Shown: positions 1 to 8,419, counted from the first letter of the stretch. The stretch is DNA of 64,000 nt from Bin90 sp965214635 (GCA_965214635.1 OZ243964.1:2603441-2667440); one strand, 5' to 3'. Notes: generated by a model not told the origin, from the letters alone. Numbers and translations: made by a program.

Positions 1-198
1 GTGTTCCACCTAATCAGCTTCAGCAATGACCTGTGGCAGCTCGACCCGCGCCGCGACTACTTGATAGCGATGTTCCCGCAGGGGTTCTTCTTCGATGCGA
101 CGATGCTAATAGCGCTGTGCAGCATCGCGGGGGCGGTGTTGTGCGCCGTGCTGCCGAGATTTGTGCTGCGGGTGCGGCGCCGGTCGACAGCCGGGTAG
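1..198 (+). CDS. C-terminal fragment of a DUF1461/TIGR01906-type integral membrane protein
   Basis: The reading frame is open from the first base to a TAG at 196-198, so this is the 3' end of a gene starting before the window. The fragment reads SNDLWQLDPRRDYLIAMFP, then GFFFDATMLIALCSIAGAV, a single hydrophobic segment, then a short basic tail. The N-D-x-W-x-x-DP-x-x-D-x-L-I-x-x-x-P-x-x-FF pattern is one I associate with the C-terminal part of DUF1461 (TIGR01906) membrane proteins, the family that includes Lit-type lipoprotein modifiers. The Arg-rich tail after the hydrophobic segment suggests the C-terminus is cytoplasmic. The assignment rests on one motif, so the function is tentative. Confidence 0.5.
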   Translation: MFHLISFSNDLWQLDPRRDYLIAMFPQGFFFDATMLIALCSIAGAVLCAVLPRFVLRVRRRSTAG

Positions 199-274
199 AG
201 CTTGGCAGGCACATCTCGCGCGATGGTCTGCACCGCTCCACCCGGTGGGACACGCAGCGGGCGGGATGGCGTGG

Positions 275-820
275 CTATTTGTTCGTCAGGATGGTAACCA
301 CAGTGTCGAAGATTTCGGCGGCGTTGGCGCGCAGCTGCGCCTCGCTCAGCCCGGCGATTGGGTGCGGGGTGAAGATGACCGGGTAGCCCGGTGCGCCCCA
401 CATCGCCGCCATAGACTTGGATGTTTCTATGAAGCGGTCGGTACAGATTGTTACTGCGGGGATGCCGGCTTTTTCTACATGTACTCCGTCGTGCACACTG
501 CACGCGCTGCACGAGCCTCAATCACCCACACCGACGATAACATAGTCGCAGGTCGCCGCTATATCCGCAACGACTGCGGGATCTGCCGGCTTGGACGCCG
601 AGGGCTTGGCGTGGTACTTGATGCTAGCGATGCCAAAGCGCTCGTCTAGCAGGTCGGTCAGCTGCGTTAGGTACTCTTTGGCGTTCACCTTGCTGTCGTC
701 GATGACGCCCACGCGCTTGTTGGTCAGGTCTTGCAGTCGGGGTGCGCCTTGGAACTCCGGCACGATGGGCAGTGTAGTGGGGTCGATGAGCAGTGTGCGG
801 ACTCCGGTTGCGGTTGCCAT
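275..820 (-). CDS. UGSC-family (seleno)protein, in-frame TGA read as selenocysteine
   Basis: Two minus-strand ORFs share one frame and are separated only by a TGA at 518-520. Read through, they give one 181-residue protein: 100 residues ending CDYVIVGVGD, the TGA (residue 101), then GSCSACSVHDGVHVEK and a C-terminal domain ending DTVVTILTNK. The UGA-Gly-Ser-Cys context is the signature that names the UGSC family, known in selenocysteine and cysteine forms. The start is ATG 820, behind a GGAGG with 5-nt spacing; the TTG at 832 lies inside that ribosome site. Just after the TGA the RNA can form a stem (508-514 with 489-495) or an inner CGTGCA/TGCACG hairpin with a G-first loop about 19 nt from the UGA, which fits bacterial SECIS geometry. 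Function is unknown; a thiol/selenol redox centre is likely. No sel genes are in the window. Confidence 0.8.
489..514 (-). promoter_or_regulatory. Candidate bacterial SECIS hairpin
   Basis: Directly downstream of the in-frame TGA (518-520), TCGTGCA (514-508 on the coding strand) is perfectly complementary to TGCACGA (495-489) across a 12-nt loop. An alternative inner helix, CGTGCA-GTG-TGCACG, has its loop about 19 nt after the UGA and a G as first loop base. Known bacterial SECIS elements lie inside the coding region just 3' of UGA with a small G-containing apical loop, so position and shape both fit. Confidence 0.5.
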
Positions 821-925
821 ATCATCCTCCAAAAGCGTTTAGTTCGGCGGTTGGTGTGTCTAGCGCAGGGGTTTCGTGGGTGCGGGGTTTGCGTTTGTGT
901 GTAATGGGACGCGTGGAGATGCGGG

Positions 926-1165
926 CTATACGCCCATAGCGCAGGCACATGCGCCGCCGGCTCCGCCACCGCAGCATCCGCCGGCGCCCGCAACGGCGCT
1001 CGTCTGTCCGCTGCCGTTGCTCGTGAACGCCGCAAACACAGAGAACACCCGCTTTGACTTACTGCCGCAGTCGGGGCAGGGCGCAGGCTCGTCCATCGCG
1101 CTCATCGATCGGCGCTTCTCGAAGCGGTTGGTGCAGGTTACGCATGCATATTCGTAGATTGGCAT
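926..1165 (-). CDS. FmdB-family zinc ribbon protein
   Basis: A 79-residue protein opening MPIYEYACVTC with two CxxC pairs (C8/C11 and C30/C33), the standard zinc-ribbon arrangement of FmdB/CxxC_CxxC_SSSS regulatory-type proteins. The tail is low-complexity Gly/Ala/Cys and carries further cysteines (GGCCGGG and CACA), which is common in this family. The ATG follows a GGGGGACT ribosome site. It is divergent from trpB across about 210 bp. Members are small, and their biochemical role is mostly unknown; transcriptional control of amidase genes is the namesake function only. Family call is secure, function is not. Confidence 0.85.
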   Translation of the reverse strand: MPIYEYACVTCTNRFEKRRSMSAMDEPAPCPDCGSKSKRVFSVFAAFTSNGSGQTSAVAGAGGCCGGGAGGACACAMGV

Positions 1166-1255
1166 CGCAGTCCCCCTTCAAGTCTGACTGTTGGGATGGC
1201 GTCTTTCCCAGTCGGTTTGGGTTGTCTGAAAGTCATTCCCATTTTAGGCAAGCAT

Positions 1256-1284
1256 TTGCATAAGGTCAACCGAGGGGTGATAAT
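1256..1284 (+). promoter_or_regulatory. Sigma70-type promoter for trpB
   Basis: TTGCAT (1256-1261) and GATAAT (1279-1284) are separated by 17 bp, placing a start near 1291 and an untranslated leader of about 85 nt before trpB. I see no Trp-codon leader peptide or attenuator hairpin in that leader. Confidence 0.45.
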
Positions 1285-1375
1285 AGTTGATGGTAGTTGT
1301 CGCTCCAAGAGACACTTGCAGTTGTTAACCAGCGATTGGCTGCTTGCCGCATATCTGAAAAACAAAGGACGGCAT

Positions 1376-2587
1376 ATGAGTATGACCCACAGCGCTTCTG
1401 CGCTTCCTGATGACAGAGGGCGCTTTGGCGCATTTGGCGGGCGCTTCGTACCCGAGACGCTGATGAGCGCCATCGAGGAGTTGGAGTATGAGTACGGCAA
1501 GGCGCAAGCCGACGAGACCTTCTCCGCCGAGCTGAAGTCGCTTGCGGCGCACTATGTCGGGCGTCCCACGCCGCTGTACTTCGCAGAGAATCTGACCGCT
1601 GAACTCGGCGGTGCGCAGATATACATCAAGCGCGAAGACCTCGCACACACGGGGGCGCATAAGATAAACAACGCCCTAGGGCAAGCACTGCTGGCGCGGC
1701 GCATGGGCAAAAAACGCATCATCGCCGAGACGGGCGCAGGTCAGCACGGGGTCGCAACGGCGACGGTGTGCGCTATGCTCGATCAAGAGTGCATCGTCTA
1801 TATGGGCGAAGAAGACATACGGCGGCAGGCGCTGAATGTGTTCCGTATGCGTCTGCTTGGCGCTGAGGTGCGCTCGGTAACATCGGGCAGCCGCACGCTC
1901 AAAGACGCCATCAATGAGTGCATCCGCGACTGGGTTACGAATGTGGGCGACACGCATTATCTCATCGGCAGCGTAGTGGGTCCGCATCCGTATCCGATGA
2001 TGGTGCGCGACTTTCAGAAGATCATCGGCGCAGAGGCGCGGGCGCAGCTTCTGGAGCGCGCGGGCAGACTGCCGGACTACGCTGTTGCATGCGTGGGTGG
2101 CGGTAGCAACGCAATGGGGCTGTTCTATGAGTTCATCGGGGACGAAGATGTGAGGCTCGTGGGTGTGGAGGCGGGCGGCGATGGTGTGGATGGCGTACGC
2201 CACGCATCCACGCTTGCGGTGGGCGATGTGGGCGTGCTGCACGGCAGCATGTCCTACTTGCTGCAAGACGCCGATGGGCAGGTGATGGAGACACACAGCA
2301 TATCCGCAGGGCTGGACTATCCGGGAGTGGGGCCGGAGCACAGCTGGCTGAAAGACAGTGAGCGGGCGCAGTATGTCAGCGTGACGGACGCTGAGGCGTT
2401 GGAGGGCTTCCAGCTTATGTGTCGCACAGAGGGCATCATCCCGGCGCTAGAGCCGGCACACGCCGCCTACCACATCTCGCAGCTTGCGCCCACGCTCTCG
2501 CCCGACCAGATCATTCTAATGGGACTGAGCGGGCGCGGCGACAAGGATATGGACACGGTGGCATCAGCATTAGATGTGGGGTTGTAG
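1376..2587 (+). CDS. trpB: Tryptophan synthase beta chain
   Basis: A 403-residue PLP enzyme catalysing the last step of tryptophan synthesis, L-serine plus indole to L-tryptophan. The PLP lysine lies in HTGAHKINNALGQ, the substrate loop follows as ETGAGQHGVATATV, and the phosphate-binding loop is GGGSNAMG. C-terminal ALEPAHA and LSGRGDKD motifs are intact. The ATG at 1376 follows AAAGGAC and gives the usual N-terminus with GRFGAFGGRFVPETL; an upstream in-frame extension to 1196 has no ribosome site and is not conserved-looking. This is classical TrpB1 length. No trpA or other trp gene is adjacent, so it is transcribed alone, apparently from its own promoter. Its TrpA partner must lie elsewhere. 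Confidence 0.96.
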   Translation: MSMTHSASALPDDRGRFGAFGGRFVPETLMSAIEELEYEYGKAQADETFSAELKSLAAHYVGRPTPLYFAENLTAELGGAQIYIKREDLAHTGAHKINNALGQALLARRMGKKRIIAETGAGQHGVATATVCAMLDQECIVYMGEEDIRRQALNVFRMRLLGAEVRSVTSGSRTLKDAINECIRDWVTNVGDTHYLIGSVVGPHPYPMMVRDFQKIIGAEARAQLLERAGRLPDYAVACVGGGSNAMGLFYEFIGDEDVRLVGVEAGGDGVDGVRHASTLAVGDVGVLHGSMSYLLQDADGQVMETHSISAGLDYPGVGPEHSWLKDSERAQYVSVTDAEALEGFQLMCRTEGIIPALEPAHAAYHISQLAPTLSPDQIILMGLSGRGDKDMDTVASALDVGL

Positions 2588-2634
2588 GTGCCCTCAATGC
2601 CGCTATGCGCGAGATGCCTCGCTTGAAAGCCGTG

Positions 2635-3828
2635 CTAGCTCAGTGTCTTGATTGCGGCAGTGTGATCCCAGGGTTGCACCCACTCGTCTAATATCTCCAT
2701 GCCAAAGCCGGGGGCGTCCGACGGCACGACGAAGCCGTCTTTGGGCATCGGCATACCCGGGATGGGGCAGACTTCTTCCAGCGGAACGCCGGGGTCGCTG
2801 CCCATCCAGAACTCCGCCATAGGCGATTCGGGCATTGCGAAGGCGAAGTGCTGCCCGAAGGGTGTGCCTGCGCCTGCGTGTGGGATGGTGGCGATGCCCG
2901 CCGCCTCCGCAATGGTGTATATCTTCACCGCCTCGGACAAGCCGCCGCACCACTTGATGTCGGGTTGGGCGATGTCTATGGCGCGATGCTCCACTAGCTG
3001 GCGAAATGCGTGCCGTCCGTGATGGTCTTCGCCGGTCGCCAGCGGCACCCAGTTGATAGCCTTCTTCAACTCTATGTGCCCCTCTAGGTCGGTGGGGATG
3101 AGCGGCTCTTCCAGCCAGCGCAGCCCGTACTTGCGAAGCCGCTCCGCCACCCTCACGGCGAACTCCACATTGAAAGACATCACCGGGTTGTACATCAGCT
3201 CCACATCGTAGCCCACCTCGTCGCGCGCTCTGCCGATGTGCTCGTCTAGGATGTTCAGCCCGTCTATGCCCTCTTCATAGTGGACTGGGTTGCTGACCTT
3301 GAACGCCGTGAAGCCGAGTTCCTTCGACCAGTCGAGATCGTCCGATGTGCAGTATAGCTTGACTTTGTCGCGGCATGGCCCACCAAGCAGGCGATAGACG
3401 GGTTGCTCCAGCAGCTTGCCCTTCAAGTCCCATAGGGCGAGGTCGATGCCACTTTGGGCGACGGTGGCGATGCCGCCTGCGCCAAACCGCTGCGTAGAGC
3501 GCCACATTAGGTCGTTTAGAAACTCGGTGGCGAAGCAGTCGCGCCCTTGCAGCAGCGGCGCAAAGTGATAGTCCACCAGCGCCGCCGTCAGCTCGCCGAA
3601 GCTGCACTGCCCAAGCCCGTATGTGCCATCCTCGGCGACGACCTGCACCCAGATGTCTTCGCGCGTGTTTGCGCCCGGCATGTGTCCGTGCATGCGCGGG
3701 AACTCTGGGTACTTGTTGATGGGCAGGGCGCGCCTTGCGTGGGTGTTCCAATTGGGGCGGCGCGCCTCAGTCTTGGGCGGCGTGCGCGGGATGTTGACGG
3801 ATACGGCGCGAACCTGCTTGATTTTCAT
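2635..3828 (-). CDS. Enolase-superfamily (mandelate racemase/RhmD-like) sugar-acid dehydratase
   Basis: A 397-residue protein resembling L-rhamnonate dehydratase (RhmD): N-terminal capping domain, then a TIM barrel with GIDLALWDLKGK, RWLEEP (E240), TGEDHHGRHAF (E267), QPDIKWCGG (D290) and PHAGAG (H317, the expected general base). The family abstracts the alpha-proton of an acid sugar using three acidic Mg ligands. The first ligand position, where RhmD has Asp in LMLDCWMS, reads LMYNPVMS here (N214), which is unusual. The ATG at 3828 follows GAGGGG; the longer frame to 3918 has no such site. It faces trpB convergently. The substrate cannot be told from sequence; expansion of this superfamily is a known feature of SAR202. 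Confidence 0.85.
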   Translation of the reverse strand: MKIKQVRAVSVNIPRTPPKTEARRPNWNTHARRALPINKYPEFPRMHGHMPGANTREDIWVQVVAEDGTYGLGQCSFGELTAALVDYHFAPLLQGRDCFATEFLNDLMWRSTQRFGAGGIATVAQSGIDLALWDLKGKLLEQPVYRLLGGPCRDKVKLYCTSDDLDWSKELGFTAFKVSNPVHYEEGIDGLNILDEHIGRARDEVGYDVELMYNPVMSFNVEFAVRVAERLRKYGLRWLEEPLIPTDLEGHIELKKAINWVPLATGEDHHGRHAFRQLVEHRAIDIAQPDIKWCGGLSEAVKIYTIAEAAGIATIPHAGAGTPFGQHFAFAMPESPMAEFWMGSDPGVPLEEVCPIPGMPMPKDGFVVPSDAPGFGMEILDEWVQPWDHTAAIKTLS

Positions 3829-4106
3829 CGGCAATTTCCCCTCAATCGTACTTGTGCGGTGTGTCAGCGTGTATGCGGGGCGCAGGCTCGGCGTGCCTTC
3901 CCCACAGTGCGTTTCCATGCTCCGCTAATGGTAGCACACACGGGCGCAGAGTTCAGGGCGTGCGAGCCGTCCTCGCCGTCTTCGCTCATTGGGATGGAAC
4001 GGCGTTGTTGTAGGCGAATATGCCCCCTTTTGCTGTGCGAACAGCCGGCGGCAGGTGTGATATTCTTTTCCCCAGAGCGGACTGAAAGATTTTGGCATGC
4101 TGGCAT

Positions 4107-4877
4107 ATGACCGAGCATCGTAGCATACGGCTGACGACAGAGGGATACGGTGAGCGTGCGGCGCTGGACACGGCGGTGTCGCGCGCGCTGCTGCGGCAGG
4201 TCGCCGACGGCGCAGAGCCGGAGACGCTGAGGCTGTACACGCCCGCAGATGTGGTGGCGTTCGGGCCGCAAGACACACGGTCGGACGGCTATGCTGCTGC
4301 CGTCGCAGCAGCGCGCGTCGGCGGATTCGAGGCGATTGAACGGCTTGCCGGTGGGCGTGCAGCGGTGTTCCACCGCGACACCATCGCCTTCTCGTGGACG
4401 ATGCCAGATACGCTCCCCCGCGCCGATGTGATGGCGCGCTTCGATGAGACGGCGAACATCATCATGCATGCATTGCGGCGGCTAGGCGTGGACGCCCGTA
4501 TCGGCATGGTGGACGGGGAATACTGCCCGGGACAGCACAGCGTCAACGCGCGGGGCGAGCGCAAGATTGCGGGCATCGGGCAGCGTCTGATACGCAGCGC
4601 CGCACATGTGGGCGGTGTGGTGGTGGTTGCGGGGAGCGAACGCATCAGGGACATCCTCACGCCAGTGTACGATGCGCTGGGCATCGCTTGGCAGCCGAGC
4701 ACGACCGGCAGCATCGAAGACGAGCTTGGTAGCGCAGACTACGCCGCAGCTGCGCAGGCGATTATAGACGAGTTCGCTGCTCGGTACGCCCTGTACGAGG
4801 GCGCAATCTCATCCGATACCATACGCATTGCCGAAACCTTCGAGCACGAACACCTGCCGCCATACGCGGCTAGCTAG
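4107..4877 (+). CDS. Lipoate-protein ligase / octanoyltransferase family (BPL_LPL domain)
   Basis: About 257 residues with the biotin/lipoate ligase fold. RLAGGRAAVFH corresponds to the RRxxGGGAVYH nucleotide/lipoyl loop; GEYCPGQHSVNARGERKIAG carries the lysine (KIAG) equivalent to the catalytic Lys of LplA; and IGQRLIRSAAHVGGVVVV completes the lipoyl pocket. The CPG-containing segment is more like LipM/LipL-type octanoyltransferases than E. coli LplA, so ligase and transferase activities are both possible. Either way the role is attaching lipoyl or octanoyl groups to E2/GcvH domains. ATG at 4107 or 4092 could be the start; neither has a strong ribosome site. No lipA or 2-oxoacid dehydrogenase gene lies nearby. 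Confidence 0.78.
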   Translation: MTEHRSIRLTTEGYGERAALDTAVSRALLRQVADGAEPETLRLYTPADVVAFGPQDTRSDGYAAAVAAARVGGFEAIERLAGGRAAVFHRDTIAFSWTMPDTLPRADVMARFDETANIIMHALRRLGVDARIGMVDGEYCPGQHSVNARGERKIAGIGQRLIRSAAHVGGVVVVAGSERIRDILTPVYDALGIAWQPSTTGSIEDELGSADYAAAAQAIIDEFAARYALYEGAISSDTIRIAETFEHEHLPPYAAS

Positions 4878-4960
4878 ACGGTCAGTTCGTCCGGCTGCGG
4901 ATAAGGCTGTTCGCTTATCCGTGCTGCCATTCTTGCGAAGGCGAGGTATGCCAGCCCGAC

Positions 4961-5362
4961 TTACTCATAAATCATCCATTCCAGCAGGTTTTCGTCGGGG
5001 TCGCGGGCGTATAGGCTGACGGCGGGCTTGTGTCGGAGGGCACCCCTGCGTTGCCCCGGGCCTGCGATGATTTCCACGCCGGCGTCTTGGAGCATCTGCT
5101 CGCATTCCTCGGCGCTGCCGTCCCACACGAAGCAGATGTCGGCGCTGCCGGGCACGGCGGTTGGCCCGCGCAGGCTTGCGGTGTAGCCCTCGGGGTGCAC
5201 ATTTATCTTGGAGTTGCCCACCTGTATGGATATGATATGTGCCTTGCCTGCGCGCCATTCCGCCTCGTCGTTTATCGTGAAGCCGAGCCGCTTATAGAAA
5301 GAGATGAGCCGCTCGATGTTTGCCGTGGGCATCGCGATGTGGTCTATGCCGACCGTTGCCAT
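4961..5362 (-). CDS. VOC (glyoxalase/bleomycin-resistance) family protein
   Basis: A 133-residue protein with a VOC fold: IDHIAMPTANIERLISFYKRLGF gives the first beta-alpha module and its metal-ligand His; KINVHPEG, ICFVWDG and the terminal RDPDENLLEWMIYE (last Glu ligand) give the rest. The layout resembles small metal-dependent VOC proteins such as FosB or glyoxalase-like dioxygenases, but the substrate is not predictable. ATG 5362 follows AAGGAG at good spacing; the upstream extension (a PTPTPT run) is noncoding. It is convergent with the lipoate-ligase gene and divergent from larB. Confidence 0.85.
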   Translation of the reverse strand: MATVGIDHIAMPTANIERLISFYKRLGFTINDEAEWRAGKAHIISIQVGNSKINVHPEGYTASLRGPTAVPGSADICFVWDGSAEECEQMLQDAGVEIIAGPGQRRGALRHKPAVSLYARDPDENLLEWMIYE

Positions 5363-5563
5363 AGTGGACTCCTTCGTGGGTGTTGGGGTGGGTATAGGAT
5401 ATATGGATATATGCACGGTTGTTGGCTGTTCGGGGGCAAGCCACCTGTCTGGCAGCAGCGCTAATTTGGGTGTAGGTTACAGTGGCTCGATGTTTAGTGC
5501 AATGGGGCGATATGCTCTATCCCGTGTTCACCGCCGATTGGGCACATCTGACGGGGTTGGGAA

Positions 5564-5592
5564 TTGGCTAATGCGGCGCTGTCGCTTATAAT
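5564..5592 (+). promoter_or_regulatory. Sigma70-type promoter for larB
   Basis: TTGGCT (5564-5569) and a perfect TATAAT (5587-5592) are 17 bp apart. The predicted start near 5599 leaves a leader of about 87 nt before the larB TTG. Confidence 0.5.
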
Positions 5593-5685
5593 GTGTGGGG
5601 TGCATGGGGGATACTTGCGAGTTCAATGGCGCACTAACCCTGCATTATCGTACGGATAGACCTGTAAACTGAAAGACGGAACAAG

Positions 5686-6438
5686 TTGGACGAAAACCGC
5701 CTGCGTGCCATCCTGCGTAACTATAAGGGCGACGGGATCAGCGAGGATGATGTCGTATCGCGCCTGAGAGACCTGCCATACGAAGACTTGGACTTTGCGA
5801 AGGTTGACCACCATCGCGCTCTGCGTAAGGGCTTCCCTGAGGTGGTGTTCGGGCAGGGCAAGTCGCCTGACCAGATTGCGGGCATATCCGCTGCGCTGCT
5901 CCGTCGATCAGACCGCCTGCTCGTTACCCGCGCAAACCAGAGCGCCTACGACGCTGTCGTCGCCGACATCCCGGACGCCAAGTATCACGAGATGGCGCGC
6001 TGCATCGTAGTGGATCGCCGTCCGCCCGCTGAGCGCAAGACCACACCCGGCGTGCTTGTGGTGTGCGCCGGCACCGCCGACCTGCCTGTGGCGAGCGAAG
6101 CGGTGGTTACGGCTGAGGCTATGGGCTGCGAGGTTGAGCGCGTGTTCGATGTGGGCGTGGCGGGCATCCACAGGCTTTTGGCGCAGATGCCATCCTTACA
6201 GAGGGCGCGCGTGGTGGTCGCCGTGGCGGGCATGGAGGGCGCTCTGCCGAGCGTGGTCGGCGGGCTGGTGGAAGTGCCGGTCATCGCCGTTCCCACCAGC
6301 GTGGGCTACGGCGCAAGCTTCGACGGGCTGGCAGCGCTGCTCGCTATGCTCAACAGCTGCGCCACAGGCATCGGCGTGGTGAACATCGACAACGGCTTCG
6401 GCGCAGGGTTCTTGGCGGCGCTTATCAACAAGAGATGA
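5686..6438 (+). CDS. larB: Nickel-pincer cofactor biosynthesis protein LarB
   Basis: A 250-residue protein of the LarB family. LarB carboxylates and hydrolyses nicotinic acid adenine dinucleotide, the first step in making the nickel-pincer nucleotide of lactate racemase LarA. The C-terminal AIR-carboxylase-like domain is clear: TADLPVASEAVVTAEAMGC, DVGVAGIHRLL, VVVAVAGMEGALPSVVGGL, PVIAVPTSVGYGASFDGLAALLAML and NIDNGFGAG. The N-terminal helical part has VVFGQGKSPDQIAGI. The start is a TTG at 5686 after GACGGAAC; no ATG is available in frame before the conserved region. larA, larC and larE are absent nearby, so the cofactor's client cannot be read from context. Confidence 0.9.
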   Translation: MDENRLRAILRNYKGDGISEDDVVSRLRDLPYEDLDFAKVDHHRALRKGFPEVVFGQGKSPDQIAGISAALLRRSDRLLVTRANQSAYDAVVADIPDAKYHEMARCIVVDRRPPAERKTTPGVLVVCAGTADLPVASEAVVTAEAMGCEVERVFDVGVAGIHRLLAQMPSLQRARVVVAVAGMEGALPSVVGGLVEVPVIAVPTSVGYGASFDGLAALLAMLNSCATGIGVVNIDNGFGAGFLAALINKR

Positions 6439-6712
6439 GCGGCAGCAAACAGCCATTCCCACACTCAGCCGTCAAGCGTCGTTCCCAGCCTTGCACATCG
6501 GTTCAGACGGCATTCTTGTGTGCGTGTGTGTTGCCATGCTTCACCGGCATTTGTGTATCGGGCACGCTGTGGGAGCGAGAAAATCGCCATGCGAAAAATC
6601 TTACATAATGCCCTGCAACATCCCGATGAAATCGCCCCAATGCGACCCTCACTCTGATAAACTTGACCGGCTTGTAACATAAACGGCTGATATGCTGCCG
6701 GGGGATGATGAA

Positions 6713-8419
6713 ATGGATTTGACGGCGCAAATAGACAACTTCGTGGAGCAGCTCCCCAGCGTTTGGCAGGCGGATGCGTGCGGCGTAACCCGCTCGGAGA
6801 CGCCGATACCCGTGCTGTTGCACACCGACGCATATGTGCCGGACACGAGCCGCACCCGCGTGCTGCTGATAGCCGGGCTTACGGGCGCCACTGCGGATGT
6901 GGAGTGCGCCTTTGATGTGCTGCAGTCCTATGTGGATAGAGGCGCGCCCATCCAGAGTGACATCGCGCTTAGCGCCATACCATGCGGCAACCCCAGAGGG
7001 CTTGCGCTCGGTGTGCTACTGAGCAACGGGTCGAGCGGTAACCCGTCCAAGGGTTACCCGCCACAGGGGCGTTTCTATGACGACCCGCACGAACCCGAAG
7101 CGCGCTACCTGTGGCGCTGGATAGGCTTTAATGCTCCGGATGTGGTCTTGGAGGTGTGCGAGGGGCACAATGTGCGCTGGGAGTTTGCAGGGCCTATCAA
7201 GCGCATAGCAGATGCCCTCAACGCCTATCCGATAACGGGCAACGGTTCGCTCACGAGCGCACTTGCGTCCGAGACGCAGAATAACCTTGCTGCCATTCCC
7301 ACGCTTTCGCTCACCTGCCCGAAGAGCGCTCTCATCGCAGAGATCGACAGGCTTTGGCGGCTGCTTGCGCCGGAGTCTGCGCTGCGGTCGTCGCCGGCGC
7401 GCAGCAGTTTGGACAGGCGGCGGGAACGCACCCCGCTTGAGACGGCGCATACGCTGGCAAAGTCATACGGGCATGCGCTCAATCCGGTCATCTACACGCA
7501 GGGCGTTGCGCTGAGCGGCAGGCTGCGCCTTGCCGAGCTAGATCCGGATGCGCCAAGCCCGGCAGCGGACATCGAGCGACTCGTGAAAGGCTATGCCTCT
7601 TGCACGATACAAGAGGCGTTCGGCGAGAGCAACGGAGGCGCTAACCTCGCCGGGCTGGTGTGGGCGGACGAATTGGCTGATGCCACCGATGATCCACATT
7701 ACACCGACCTGCTCGTGAGCGTGGCAAACAGCCGCTACCGCCCCGCGATCCCCGGCGACATCCCGCCGGCGTCCGACGCCGACTATCGCGTGGAGGATAT
7801 GTTCTTCGGCGCTGCAGTGCTCGGGCGGGCGCAGCGCGTTACCGGCGACGCAAGCCTGCTGGACATCCACACACGCTTTTTGCTCGACGCCAATGTGCAG
7901 CAGGAGAATGGCCTGTTTTGGCACTGCCGCGATGCAGAGTGGTTCTGGGGCAGGGGCAATGGCTTCGCCGCGCTGGGATACGCCGAGACGCTGACATATC
8001 TGCCCTCCGACCATCCCGACCGCAGGCGTCTCAGAGAGCAGCACCGCCGCCACCTCTCTGCGCTCAAGGCGTATCAACAGCCGTCCGGAATGTGGCGGCA
8101 GATTATCGACTTCCCCGGCTCATATCAAGAGATGACGGCGACCTGCATGATAGGCTATGCGTTGGCGCGCGGGATAAGGCGGGGCTGGCTCGATGCCACC
8201 GACTATGAGGACACGCTTGCGATGGCGTGGCAGGGCGTCAACGAGCGCATCGACGATGAGGGCGGGCTGGTGGATGTGTGCACAGGCACGGGCGTCCAAA
8301 GCAGCACCCGCGATTACCTCGACAGACCCGCAATCTTTGGCTGGGACGAACGCGGCGGCGCAATGGCTCTGTGGTTCGCCTGCGAGATGGAGCAGTATCT
8401 GCGTCATCGGAGCGAATAG
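6713..8419 (+). CDS. Two-domain protein: degenerate M14-type carboxypeptidase-like domain fused to a GH105 (unsaturated rhamnogalacturonyl hydrolase) domain
   Basis: A 568-residue cytoplasmic protein without signal peptide. Residues about 45-235 have the outline of an M14/aspartoacylase fold (VLLIAGLTGATADVE, ALSAIPCGNPRG, APDVVLEVCEGHN). The usual zinc motifs are changed: the GxHGxE-type loop reads GLTGATADVE (55-64) and the DLHxG-type segment reads EVCEG (147-151). Residues about 280-565 are GH105, YteR/YesR-like: RVEDMFFGAAVLGRA with the likely catalytic Asp, AEWFWGRGNGFAALGYAE, QQPSGMWRQIIDFPGSYQE and FGWDERGGAM. GH105 enzymes hydrate the 4,5-unsaturated uronic sugar left by polysaccharide lyases. 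ATG 6713 follows GGGGGA; an ATG at 6692 is also in frame. The M14-like identification is less certain than GH105. Confidence 0.8.
   Translation: MDLTAQIDNFVEQLPSVWQADACGVTRSETPIPVLLHTDAYVPDTSRTRVLLIAGLTGATADVECAFDVLQSYVDRGAPIQSDIALSAIPCGNPRGLALGVLLSNGSSGNPSKGYPPQGRFYDDPHEPEARYLWRWIGFNAPDVVLEVCEGHNVRWEFAGPIKRIADALNAYPITGNGSLTSALASETQNNLAAIPTLSLTCPKSALIAEIDRLWRLLAPESALRSSPARSSLDRRRERTPLETAHTLAKSYGHALNPVIYTQGVALSGRLRLAELDPDAPSPAADIERLVKGYASCTIQEAFGESNGGANLAGLVWADELADATDDPHYTDLLVSVANSRYRPAIPGDIPPASDADYRVEDMFFGAAVLGRAQRVTGDASLLDIHTRFLLDANVQQENGLFWHCRDAEWFWGRGNGFAALGYAETLTYLPSDHPDRRRLREQHRRHLSALKAYQQPSGMWRQIIDFPGSYQEMTATCMIGYALARGIRRGWLDATDYEDTLAMAWQGVNERIDDEGGLVDVCTGTGVQSSTRDYLDRPAIFGWDERGGAMALWFACEMEQYLRHRSE

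Noticed and set aside
518..520. TGA in the UGSC gene taken as an inactivating stop
   Set aside because: The frame is unchanged, both halves are conserved-looking, and the TGA falls exactly at the position that varies between Sec and Cys in this family; still to be confirmed by the presence of sel genes.
161..649. Plus-strand ORF of 162 codons over the UGSC gene
   Set aside because: It is antisense to a family-matching protein on the minus strand, lacks a ribosome site and has an unlikely Arg/Cys-rich composition.
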